The position numbers and the translations under genes are program-made. Of a DNA stretch of 64,000 bases, positions 26,642 to 34,668 are shown in pieces. Positions within the stretch are counted from its first letter, which is position 1; every line of letters begins with the position of its first letter. The stretch comes from Lachnospiraceae bacterium C1.1 (GTDB taxonomy: Bacteria > Bacillota > Clostridia > Lachnospirales > Lachnospiraceae): positions 2,863,501 through 2,927,500 of the forward strand of contig JAUISW010000001.1 of NCBI GenBank assembly GCA_030434875.1, read 5' to 3'. Below the pieces are notes generated by a model, which was given only the letters and a program-made list of their open reading frames with translations, had not been told where the DNA came from and did not search any database.

Positions 26642-27931
26642 TCAGGGGAGCAGAAATTCCCTGCATTTTCCGTACTCTGCGGGAGCGAGATAGGCTTCGA
26701 TATAGATACCGTCTTCTCTGTAGTCGGCAGCCTCTATCTGTGCCTTTTCACGAAGCATACTCTCTATGCCTGCTTTATCATAAGGGATCAGTAATTTACA
26801 GAAATTAAGCGATTCGTTGAGTTTTTTCTCTATGAGACTTATCAGTTCTTCTATTCCGATCCCGTTTTTTGCAGATATATACGCCTTATCCCCGATAATT
26901 TTCGGTATGGTGAAATTTTCAGATAATTCGGCTTTATTCATAACCGTTATTCTCGGGATATCTCCGGCTCCGAGCCGGCTCAGTGTTTTGTCCGTGACCT
27001 TTGAATGCATTGCGTGATTCGGGTCCGAAGCATCCACGACTTCTATGATGAGGTCGGCATATACTGCCTCTTCAAGGGTTGAATGAAAAGCATTGACCAG
27101 ATCTGTCGGGAGATCATTTATAAATCCTACTGTGTCTGACAGGAGGAAAGTCCTTCCGCTGCCGGTCTCAAGCTTTCTGACCGTAGTATCAAGCGTCGCA
27201 AAAAGCATGTTTTCGACATATACCCGTCCTGATTCCTCGCTTCCGTAGGTATCGAGAAGCTTATTCATCAGGGTCGATTTACCGGCATTTGTATATCCGA
27301 CGAGTGCCACCAGCGGTACCGCTGCATTGGAGCGCTTGCTTCTCTGCATATTCCGGCTCTTTTCCACTTCCTCGAGCTCGCGCCTTAGATGAGCCATTTC
27401 TTTCTCTATCTTTCTTCTGTCGAGCTCGATCTGTTTTTCACCGGAGCCCTTATTGGATAAAGAACCGCCTGTACCGCCCTGCCTCGAAAGATTGCTCCTT
27501 AAGCCGACGAGCCTCGGGAGCATATATTTGAGCTTTGCATAGTCAACCTGAAGTCTCGCTTCCTTTGTTCTCGCTCTTTCTGCAAAGATATTTAATATGA
27601 GGCCGGTTCTGTCTATAACCTCGACGTCGAGCTTTTTAGAAAGGTTCGTGAGCTGTGTTGGCGTAAGAGAGTTATTAAAGATAGCCGTATCTATATCATA
27701 TTCCTCAATAACTCTTTTTATCTCTTCAACTTTTCCGGATCCTATAAGCGTTGCGGGATCTTCCGATGAAATATTCTGCGACGCATTCATGACAGGATCT
27801 ATATCACAGGCCTTTGTAAGACCTTTTAATTCCTGCATTCCGATTTCAAAATCTTCTTCAGACATGCTGCTGTCCCTGGCTCCCACCAGTACAGCACGTC
27901 TCTTTTTCTCATTTCTAAGCTCGTATAACAT
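26642..27931 (-). CDS. hflX: Ribosome-associated GTPase HflX
   Basis: 429 residues. The N-terminal HflX domain (ATLIGSGKVEEIK; RTGLILNIFAERARTKEARLQVDYAKLKYMLPRLVG) and the glycine-rich linker (SRQGGTGGSLSNKGSGEKQ) are followed by the G domain: G1 GYTNAGKST, G3 SDTVGFINDLP, G4 MNKAEL. It splits stalled or hibernating 70S ribosomes. The ATG overlaps the putP stop as TAATG, so the two genes are translationally coupled. Confidence 0.96.
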   Translation of the reverse strand: MLYELRNEKKRRAVLVGARDSSMSEEDFEIGMQELKGLTKACDIDPVMNASQNISSEDPATLIGSGKVEEIKRVIEEYDIDTAIFNNSLTPTQLTNLSKKLDVEVIDRTGLILNIFAERARTKEARLQVDYAKLKYMLPRLVGLRSNLSRQGGTGGSLSNKGSGEKQIELDRRKIEKEMAHLRRELEEVEKSRNMQRSKRSNAAVPLVALVGYTNAGKSTLMNKLLDTYGSEESGRVYVENMLFATLDTTVRKLETGSGRTFLLSDTVGFINDLPTDLVNAFHSTLEEAVYADLIIEVVDASDPNHAMHSKVTDKTLSRLGAGDIPRITVMNKAELSENFTIPKIIGDKAYISAKNGIGIEELISLIEKKLNESLNFCKLLIPYDKAGIESMLREKAQIEAADYREDGIYIEAYLAPAEYGKCREFLLP

Positions 27932-29502
27932 TACTTGTAACCTCTTGCGGCCTGCAGCTCCTCTTTCGCATGTACTTTATCGAAAGTGTTTAAGATATCT
28001 TCTGAAGGAGCCTCATTAAGAAGGCTGACTATTACGATCGCCATAAGGCTTATGAAAAATCCCGGTACAAGTGAATAAAGCCCTGTAGCGGTATAGATCG
28101 TCTGTCCGCCTATTATTGGTAAATAATCCCATACGATGACCACAGCGGCACCGCTCACAAGACCTGCTATGGCTCCCTGCAGATTAGTTCTTCTCCAGAA
28201 AAGACTCATAAGGACAAGAGGTCCGAATGCTGCTCCAAGTCCTGCCCATGCATCTGAAACCAAAGACATTATGGAAGAATCCGGATTCCAGGCAATGATA
28301 AAAGCGATCACTGCAATAACAACAATGGCGATCCTGCTCAGTCTGAGGACTGACTTATCATCTGCATTCTTGTTTATAACACCCTTGTAGATATCCTCAG
28401 CGATAGCAGATGCGCTTACAAGAAGCTGTGAATCCGCCGTTGACATTATTGCTGCAAGGAAACCACAGAGGAAAATTCCTGCAATGACCGCAAGATGCAT
28501 TTCCTCGGTGAAAACTCTCTTGATCATTTCTATAAAAATATACTCAGAGGTTACGCTTCCGCCTTCATTAAGCTCCTTAAATAAGGAATTATCCATAAAT
28601 GCACGTCCAACGATTCCGATAACTACTGCAAAAGCAAGGGAAAGAGTTACCCAGCTTATAGCGATGACCTTTGACTTATTCATTTCTTTCTCATTTTTAA
28701 CTGCCATGAAACGGACAAGAATATGCGGCATTCCGAAATATCCAAGTCCCCATGCCATTCCGGAGATTATGTGGATCGCATTCGTTCCGGTAAAGAAATC
28801 AGTGAATGATCTTGTATCGGCTATTCCGTTATTTATGAGACCTTCGGTTATCGTCTGTCCGTTACCGTTCATTATTGAAATTGCTACCATCGGAACTGTC
28901 AATAAAGCAACGATCATCAATGATCCCTGGATAAAGTCCGTCGTGCAGACCGCCATAAAGCCTCCGAGGAAGGTATAGAGCAGGATAACTGCTGCACCTA
29001 TAGAAAGCGCCAGATGATAATCAAGATGAAAAACCGAATTAAAAAGCTTTCCGCCCGATGCAAATGCCGATGCCGTATAAACCGTAAAGAAAAGAGCTAT
29101 AATTATAGAAGATATTATCATCAATATTTTTTTCTCATCTTTATAACGATTTTCAAAAAACTTAGGCAGCGTCACTGAATTTCCGGCTTCGATAGTATAT
29201 CTTCTTAAAGGCGAAGCTACCACGATCCAGTTAAGAGCTGTACCTATAAGAAGACCTATCGCTATCCAGCCGTCTCCTGAAAGACCGCTTAAAAATATAG
29301 CTCCCGGAAGTCCCATCAAAAGCCAGCCGCTCATATCCGAGGCCTGTGCCGAAAAGGCTGCAACTAATCCTCCAAGTGAACGTCCTCCAAGAAAATAATC
29401 TTCAGATTTCTGATTTTTTCTGCTGTATACCGCTCCTATCACTATCATTATTCCAAGATAGAAAATAAAAGCAGCTATTTCCCATATTTCTACGCTGTTC
29501 AT
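27931..29502 (-). CDS. putP: Sodium/proline symporter PutP
   Basis: 523 residues with about 13 membrane segments. SSS-family signatures: DYFLGGRSLGGLVAAFSAQASDMSGWLLMGLPG, the PutP-specific N-terminal motif, and the later GYFGMPHILVRFMAV. It imports proline with Na+ for nutrition or osmoprotection. The start follows AAAGGAG. That ribosome site is the end of the third copy of the 88-bp structured element. hflX follows with a one-base overlap. Confidence 0.92.
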   Translation of the reverse strand: MNSVEIWEIAAFIFYLGIMIVIGAVYSRKNQKSEDYFLGGRSLGGLVAAFSAQASDMSGWLLMGLPGAIFLSGLSGDGWIAIGLLIGTALNWIVVASPLRRYTIEAGNSVTLPKFFENRYKDEKKILMIISSIIIALFFTVYTASAFASGGKLFNSVFHLDYHLALSIGAAVILLYTFLGGFMAVCTTDFIQGSLMIVALLTVPMVAISIMNGNGQTITEGLINNGIADTRSFTDFFTGTNAIHIISGMAWGLGYFGMPHILVRFMAVKNEKEMNKSKVIAISWVTLSLAFAVVIGIVGRAFMDNSLFKELNEGGSVTSEYIFIEMIKRVFTEEMHLAVIAGIFLCGFLAAIMSTADSQLLVSASAIAEDIYKGVINKNADDKSVLRLSRIAIVVIAVIAFIIAWNPDSSIMSLVSDAWAGLGAAFGPLVLMSLFWRRTNLQGAIAGLVSGAAVVIVWDYLPIIGGQTIYTATGLYSLVPGFFISLMAIVIVSLLNEAPSEDILNTFDKVHAKEELQAARGYK

Positions 29503-29509
29503 ATTTTTT

Positions 29510-29605
29510 CTCCTTTATAAATGTAAGTTTATATGTTGACATAGCCTGTCGGATGCCGCATCTGTATGTCACATGCTGACGCATGTTCCGACAGCTGCTG
29601 GCTCC
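29510..29605 (-). repeat. Shine-Dalgarno-flanked structured element, copy 3, before putP
   Basis: Core 29514-29601 (minus strand) matches copies 1 and 2 at 85 of 88 positions and is bracketed by GGAG on both sides. The right GGAG is the putP ribosome site. The CTGTCGG/CCGACAG and GACATA/TATGTC pairings and the ACATGC/GCATGT hairpin are unchanged. One difference falls in a loop, one at the loop-closing pair of the last hairpin and one outside the stems. Confidence 0.92.
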
Positions 29606-29710
29606 TTAAGAAACTCAAAAATAGATAACATTAGATACCTGCCCCTTGCAACGATCCCCTTTTATCTGCGTCAAATGCTTGAAAATACTCATTTGACGCG
29701 AACAGTATCG

Positions 29711-29872
29711 TAATTATAGTTACTGTTCACACAGCTCTGCGCACTTGCTGCGCTGAGCGTAAGAAAACATACAGCAAGAAATATGGATTTGCCCCATTGC
29801 CGAAGGCAATCTTTAGATGGGCAAATCCAGTTACTGTGAGCACCTGTAAGGTGTGAACAGTAACTAATTATA
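29711..29872. repeat. 162-bp inverted-repeat element upstream of putP/PilZ
   Basis: The ends carry AGTTACTGTTCACAC and its reverse complement GTGTGAACAGTAACT. Inside lies a TGGATTTGCCC/GGGCAAATCCA hairpin (29784-29829) and further short stems. No ORF. It looks like a non-autonomous miniature element; no duplication of flanking bases is evident. Confidence 0.7.
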
Positions 29873-29902
29873 CAATATCTTTGTATCAATGGTCAAAACT
29901 AT

Positions 29903-29931
29903 TTGACCGTAGGCGAACTTTACATTAAAAT
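29903..29931 (+). promoter_or_regulatory. Promoter of the PilZ gene
   Basis: TTGACC, 17 bases, TAAAAT. A TCCGGT/ACCGGA hairpin at about 29959-29982 lies in the leader. Confidence 0.6.
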
Positions 29932-30010
29932 AGTTAAAGAACTTTAACAAAAGCTCAGTTGTCCGGTCGGATAATAAAACCGGATCCTTGTTAAGAAAGG
30001 TGGCATTAAC

Positions 30011-30466
30011 GTGTCTGTCAGCGATTCCCTTCATATAGAGAAAAGAAAATTCATCCGATACGAGAAGCACATAACAATAGTTGTCCAGAAATTTGAAGAT
30101 GAACCTATACACGTTTATAAAAATAAGAATAAAGAGTCAAATATTGTTCCCATAAACAGAGAAGAGTTTGTAAGAAACAAATGCTTCAATGCTGAACTTA
30201 TCGAAATCTCTGCCGGTGGTCTGTCAATATACTCTTTTGAAGAGCTTGATCCGGAGGCAACATATTTCTCGATCCTCTTTCTTCCGGACGGTAATGAAAT
30301 TGAGCTTTATTATCGCGTGGTACACGTAAACAAACTGGAGGGTTTTGAAGAGGAACCCGGAGCTGTTTATGGATGTAAATTTGTCGGACTTCCGCCATCT
30401 ATGCTTAAAGATCTCTATTTTGATGATCTTTTTGAAAGCGATGACGAGCCGGATCCCGACCTTTAA
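30011..30466 (+). CDS. PilZ-domain protein
   Basis: 151 residues, GTG start with AAAGG upstream. The PilZ c-di-GMP-binding pair is visible: KRKFIRYEKH (RxxxR) near residue 12 and ELIEISAGGLSIY (D/NxSxxG type) near residue 60. The C-terminus is acidic. It is a stand-alone PilZ effector; the EAL protein at 38473 shows that c-di-GMP is turned over in this cell. The target is unknown. Confidence 0.85.
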   Translation: MSVSDSLHIEKRKFIRYEKHITIVVQKFEDEPIHVYKNKNKESNIVPINREEFVRNKCFNAELIEISAGGLSIYSFEELDPEATYFSILFLPDGNEIELYYRVVHVNKLEGFEEEPGAVYGCKFVGLPPSMLKDLYFDDLFESDDEPDPDL

Positions 30467-30605
30467 TAGAATTAATAAATATAAGAAACACCCCTAAAAG
30501 AGGGCTTTAAGAGAGGCATGTCAACGCAGACAAAACACTGCGGAAGCATGTCTTTTTTATTACTCACCCAAATAATTTTTCGCAATAATTTAGCACTTTA
30601 ATGTG

Positions 30606-30634
30606 TTGACATATCTTATTGTATACGTTATTAT
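30606..30634 (+). promoter_or_regulatory. Promoter of the amino-acid ABC transporter operon
   Basis: TTGACA, exactly 17 bases, then TATTAT, about 40 bp before the lipoprotein gene. Confidence 0.85.
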
Positions 30635-30674
30635 ACAGAAAAAACCGTATTTTACGGACTAAAGGGAGGCTTTT

Positions 30675-31712
30675 ATGAAAAACAGATTTGCTACAAAGGT
30701 TTTAAGCACAACATTATCCGCAATTTTGGCATCCTCGATTCTTTTCGGATGCGGTTCCGCAGCATCAAATGAGGCAGCTCCTTCAGCTGCAGCTTCTGAA
30801 GCAGCTCCTTCAGCAGAGAGCAGTGAAGCAGCACCGGCAGCAGAAAGTAGTTCCACGGAAGCCTCTTCGGAAGAGACAGCCGCAGTAGCGATCGACAAAG
30901 CTGCATTTGACGAGCTTGTATCATCAGTCGCACAGGCAGATGATGCTGCTATCGAAGCTAATGCATGGGCTAAATCAGTTAAGGAAGCCGGTGTTCTTAA
31001 AGTCGGCGGTGTCCGCACTTCTTTCCTTTTCAGCCAGCTTGATGAAACCGATAATTCACTCCGCGGATTTGACGCAGGTCTTTTCCAGATGCTTGCACAG
31101 TACATCCTCGGTGATTCATCAAAATACGAAATAACCCAGGTTGATTCCAGCACGCGTGAATCCGTTCTCCAGAGCGGTCAGGTTGACGCTGTATTTGCAA
31201 CATATTCCATCACCGATGAGAGAAAGAAACTTATCTCCTTCGCCGGTCCTTACTATGTTTCAAAGCAGGCCATCCTCGTTAAATCAGACAACAGCGATAT
31301 CACAGGTGTTGAGAGCCTTGCAGGAAAGACTGTTGCTACACAGTCCGGTTCCACAGGTCCCGATATCCTTGCTGAGTACGCACCAGAGGCTGTAGTTCAG
31401 GAATTCGCTACCGACATTGAAGCTCGTACAGCTCTTGATCAGGGCAGAGTAGATGCTTATGTAACAGACTATACGCTCAACTTAAGCTCCATGGTAAAGA
31501 ACCCAGGAAGCTATACACTTGCAGGAGAGAGCTTTGGTCCAGAGGATAACTACGGTATCGGACTTCCTCTTGATTCTGACGGTGTTGAGTTCGTAAATGA
31601 GTTCCTTAAAAAGATAGAAGAAGATGGCAGCTGGGAAAAATTATGGAAAATATGCCTTGGCGACCGTACAGGCATCGACACAGTTCCCGAAGCACCTGTA
31701 GTAGGAGAATAA
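30675..31712 (+). CDS. Amino-acid ABC transporter substrate-binding lipoprotein
   Basis: 345 residues. A lipoprotein signal with lipobox LFGC (Cys near residue 26) is followed by a 45-residue Ala/Ser/Glu/Pro linker and a type II periplasmic-binding domain (GVLKVGGVRTSFLFS; GFDAGLFQMLAQYIL; SITDERKKLISFAGPYY). That domain belongs to the polar amino acid (His/Glu/Gln) binding family. It heads a five-gene operon with two permeases, an ATPase and a gamma-glutamyl hydrolase, which suggests glutamate, glutamine or a gamma-glutamyl compound as ligand. Confidence 0.9.
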   Translation: MKNRFATKVLSTTLSAILASSILFGCGSAASNEAAPSAAASEAAPSAESSEAAPAAESSSTEASSEETAAVAIDKAAFDELVSSVAQADDAAIEANAWAKSVKEAGVLKVGGVRTSFLFSQLDETDNSLRGFDAGLFQMLAQYILGDSSKYEITQVDSSTRESVLQSGQVDAVFATYSITDERKKLISFAGPYYVSKQAILVKSDNSDITGVESLAGKTVATQSGSTGPDILAEYAPEAVVQEFATDIEARTALDQGRVDAYVTDYTLNLSSMVKNPGSYTLAGESFGPEDNYGIGLPLDSDGVEFVNEFLKKIEEDGSWEKLWKICLGDRTGIDTVPEAPVVGE

Positions 31713-31713
31713 T

Positions 31714-32373
31714 ATGAGTATTGCAGAGCTTCTGAATCAATATGGGGATAAATACCTGCTTGCAGTAATGACCACCTGGAAGCTTACTGCAATCTCTTTT
31801 CTGGCAGCGTTTATTCTGGGAATCGCAATAACTGTCATGAGGATCAGTCCCGTAAAGCCCTTAAGGGCTTTCGGGGAATTCTTTGTACAGATCTTCCGCA
31901 ATATTCCCGGAGTATCGCTGCTGATACTCCTTGTATATGCACTCCCCTATCTGAATATCGTACTTCCTTATTTTAATTGTGTAGTGATCGCAACCACCCT
32001 GATCCCTGCAGCCTTCTGTTCAGAATATCTGATGTCCGGTATAAATATGATAGACATCGGTCAGATAGAAGCTTCAAGGGCTCTGGGCTTTTCTTTTATG
32101 CAGATAGTAAGTCTGGTTGTAGTTCCACAGGCATTAAGATCCAGTGTCCTTTCACTCACGAATCTTTTAGTCGCAACAATGCTCACTACCGCTCTCGCAT
32201 CCCAGGTACCCTTAAATCCAATGGATCTGACAGGACTTGTTGCCTACATTAATACCCATTCTGTTGGCGGTATCACACCCTTTATCATTTCAGCGTTTTT
32301 CTACTGCTTAAGCGCCGTTCTGATAGGAACAGTCGGAAATTATATAGATAAAAAAGTGAGGATCAGGCGATGA
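31714..32373 (+). CDS. Amino-acid ABC transporter permease (HisM/GlnP family), first
   Basis: 219 residues, about five membrane helices. The EAA loop is EASRALGFSFMQIVSLVVVPQALR. It starts one base after the binding-protein stop, with GTAGGAG upstream, and overlaps the next permease by ATGA. With the second permease it forms the heteromeric membrane channel. Confidence 0.92.
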   Translation: MSIAELLNQYGDKYLLAVMTTWKLTAISFLAAFILGIAITVMRISPVKPLRAFGEFFVQIFRNIPGVSLLILLVYALPYLNIVLPYFNCVVIATTLIPAAFCSEYLMSGINMIDIGQIEASRALGFSFMQIVSLVVVPQALRSSVLSLTNLLVATMLTTALASQVPLNPMDLTGLVAYINTHSVGGITPFIISAFFYCLSAVLIGTVGNYIDKKVRIRR

Positions 32374-33194
32374 GTTCATCAAAAAATTCAGTTAAAGATG
32401 CGCTTTACGAAGCACCGGGCCCCAAGACAAGAAAAATCATCAATATCAGCACAGGGCTCTCCCTTGCTGCGATCGCGGCTCTTTTATACATCATAATAAA
32501 ACAGTTCATAATAACAGGACAGCTTGATGCAAAATACTGGTCATTCTTCACGAGGATCACTACTTGGCGCTTCCTTGGAGCCGGTCTCTTAGGTACCTTT
32601 GAAGCTGCCATTATATCAGGAATAATGGCCATGGCAGCAGGATTTTTTATCATGCTCTGCCGTATAAGCAAATTAAAGCCTCTTAATTACTTTGCAAGAG
32701 CCTATACCGAATTTACACGAGGTGTACCAACACTTCTTTTCATTTACTTTTTCTTCCTCGCTGTTCCGCAGTTCGGCTTAAAGCTTGCAGCGATATGGAA
32801 AATAACCATTCCCGTTGCCATATCTGCCAGCGGTGTAGTGGCTGAAGTACTCCGCACAGGTGTTAACGCAGTTCCCAAGGGACAACGTGAAGCTGCATTA
32901 TCACTTGGAATGTCAGATTCATTAATATTTTTCAAAATTATTTTTCCTCAGGCAATACGATATGTGATCCCTTCTCTTATCGCAGAATTAGTAATTGTTG
33001 TTAAAGACACAACCTATGCTTATGTGATCAATTTTCCCGATCTCATGCAAAATGCAAAAGTGCTCATATCCAACTATGACGCGATGCTTTCTGTATATCT
33101 GGTAGTTGCGATCATATATATCCTTATAAATTATTTCTTAAATAAACTTGCACAGTACTTCAATAAGAAATCTATGGCTTCTGTAAATATATAA
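32370..33194 (+). CDS. Amino-acid ABC transporter permease, second
   Basis: 274 residues. A 35-residue N-terminal cytoplasmic extension precedes about five helices. TRGVPTLLFIYFFFLAVP and the EAA loop GQREAALSLGMSDSLIFFKIIFPQAIR are typical of His/Glu/Gln permeases. Overlaps the first permease by four bases. Confidence 0.92.
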   Translation: MSSSKNSVKDALYEAPGPKTRKIINISTGLSLAAIAALLYIIIKQFIITGQLDAKYWSFFTRITTWRFLGAGLLGTFEAAIISGIMAMAAGFFIMLCRISKLKPLNYFARAYTEFTRGVPTLLFIYFFFLAVPQFGLKLAAIWKITIPVAISASGVVAEVLRTGVNAVPKGQREAALSLGMSDSLIFFKIIFPQAIRYVIPSLIAELVIVVKDTTYAYVINFPDLMQNAKVLISNYDAMLSVYLVVAIIYILINYFLNKLAQYFNKKSMASVNI

Positions 33195-33212
33195 ATAGGA
33201 GATTTTGAATAA

Positions 33213-33959
33213 ATGAGTGAAAATAAAGCTGTAATAGAACTCAGGCATGTAGACAAGCATTTTGGAAATCTGCATGTGTTAAAAGATATAAATCTGTCTG
33301 TAGGCAAGGGTGAGGTTGTTGTTATCATCGGACCTTCCGGTTCCGGAAAGTCAACTCTCTGCCGGACAATAAACAGACTTGAAATTATTGATTCCGGCGA
33401 TATAATGATTGATGGCGAAAAACTTCCGGAAGAAGGTAAAAATCTTGCCCGACTCAGAGCTGAGGTAGGAATGGTATTTCAGTCCTTCAATCTTTTTGCC
33501 CATAAAACAATCCTTGAAAATGTAACAATAGCCCCTATAAATGTGCTTCACAAGCCCAAGGCTGAAGCAAAAGCTGAAGCCATGGAGCTCTTAAAAAGAG
33601 TTGGTGTTGACTCCCAGGCCTCAAAAATGCCTAGTCAGCTCTCCGGCGGACAGCAGCAGAGAGTTGCCATTGCACGTTCTCTCGCAATGCATCCAAAAGC
33701 AATCCTTTTTGATGAACCGACTTCTGCTCTCGATCCCGAGATGATCAATGAAGTTCTCGACGTCATGACAGAGCTCGCTTCGTCCGGAATGACGATGGTA
33801 GTCGTTACTCACGAGATGAATTTTGCAAAAAAAGTGGCTAACCGCATTATATTCATGGATGCAGGTCAAATTCTTGAAGAAGCTGCCCCGGAAGAATTTT
33901 TCAATAACCCGAAAACAGACAGAGCAAAAGAATTTTTAAATTCAATAAAAGGACATTAA
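33213..33959 (+). CDS. Amino-acid ABC transporter ATP-binding protein
   Basis: 248 residues, GlnQ/GluA type. Walker [11 protein letters not shown]-loop VFQSFNLF, signature LSGGQQQR, Walker [14 protein letters not shown]-loop VVVTHEM. AGGAG before ATG. It energises the two permeases upstream. Confidence 0.96.
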   Translation: MSENKAVIELRHVDKHFGNLHVLKDINLSVGKGEVVVIIGPSGSGKSTLCRTINRLEIIDSGDIMIDGEKLPEEGKNLARLRAEVGMVFQSFNLFAHKTILENVTIAPINVLHKPKAEAKAEAMELLKRVGVDSQASKMPSQLSGGQQQRVAIARSLAMHPKAILFDEPTSALDPEMINEVLDVMTELASSGMTMVVVTHEMNFAKKVANRIIFMDAGQILEEAAPEEFFNNPKTDRAKEFLNSIKGH

Positions 33960-33971
33960 TTAAGATCAGCC

Positions 33972-34640
33972 ATGAAGAAAATAGGAATTATCGGAAGCAG
34001 AGTTTATAAACGACACCACAACTATTATGATGCCGTAACAGCAACAGGCGGCGAGCCCATAGATTTATTTCTGGGATATTGTAACAACGGACTTGATGGG
34101 ATCGACGGGATCATTATTCCCGGCGGAGACGATATAAATCCCCGTCTTTACAACGAGCCAAATACAAAAAGCTATAACATCGATGACAATCTCGATAATC
34201 TCGAAATGAAGATAATCAAGGATGCCGTTGAAAGGAAAATCCCCATGCTTGGCAGCTGCCGAGGTCATCAGATACTGAATGTTTTCTTTGGCGGAAGTCT
34301 TATCCAGAATGTCCAAAATCTTGATATTCACAAGGCTGTAGGTCAGAATGACAGGGCACATATGACAAAGGTGGATAAAAATTCTTTTCTTTATGAAATT
34401 TACAAAGACGAAAAAATCTCCGTCAACAGCGCCCATCATCAGGCGGTAAAGGTTCTGGGCAAAGGTTTCAGAGCTGTACAATACAGCGAAGACGGACTTA
34501 TAGAGGCCAGTGAACACGAAAGTCTTCCGATTTATTCCGTGCAGTGGCATCCCGAGAGAATGGCTCTCGCCTGCAGAAGGGATGATACTGTAGATGGACT
34601 TAAAATTTTTGAATTCTTTATAAAAAAGCTTCACACCTGA
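33972..34640 (+). CDS. Class I glutamine amidotransferase-like, gamma-glutamyl-GABA hydrolase family (peptidase C26)
   Basis: 222 residues. The nucleophile Cys is in GSCRGHQILNV, the catalytic His/Glu in VQWHPERM. IIIPGGDDINPRLYNE is typical of PuuD-like hydrolases. It cleaves the gamma-glutamyl bond of compounds such as gamma-glutamyl-GABA. It lies 12 bp after the ABC ATPase and shares its operon, so it probably hydrolyses what the transporter brings in. The ribosome site is weak, suggesting coupling to the ATPase gene. The terminator overlaps its last codons. Confidence 0.88.
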   Translation: MKKIGIIGSRVYKRHHNYYDAVTATGGEPIDLFLGYCNNGLDGIDGIIIPGGDDINPRLYNEPNTKSYNIDDNLDNLEMKIIKDAVERKIPMLGSCRGHQILNVFFGGSLIQNVQNLDIHKAVGQNDRAHMTKVDKNSFLYEIYKDEKISVNSAHHQAVKVLGKGFRAVQYSEDGLIEASEHESLPIYSVQWHPERMALACRRDDTVDGLKIFEFFIKKLHT

Positions 34641-34668
34641 TCCAATCGGGTGTGAAGCTTTTTATTAA
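34622..34668. terminator. Terminator between the ABC operon and the SpoIIE-type gene
   Basis: AAAAAGCTTCACACC pairs with GGGTGTGAAGCTTTTT. It includes the last codons of the amidotransferase gene and works in both directions for two convergent genes. Confidence 0.92.

Noticed and set aside
30496..30560. Terminator after the PilZ gene
   Set aside because: Only a 5-bp CGCAG/CTGCG stem before TTTTTT; the GCATGTC copies are direct, not inverted, repeats. Too weak to call.
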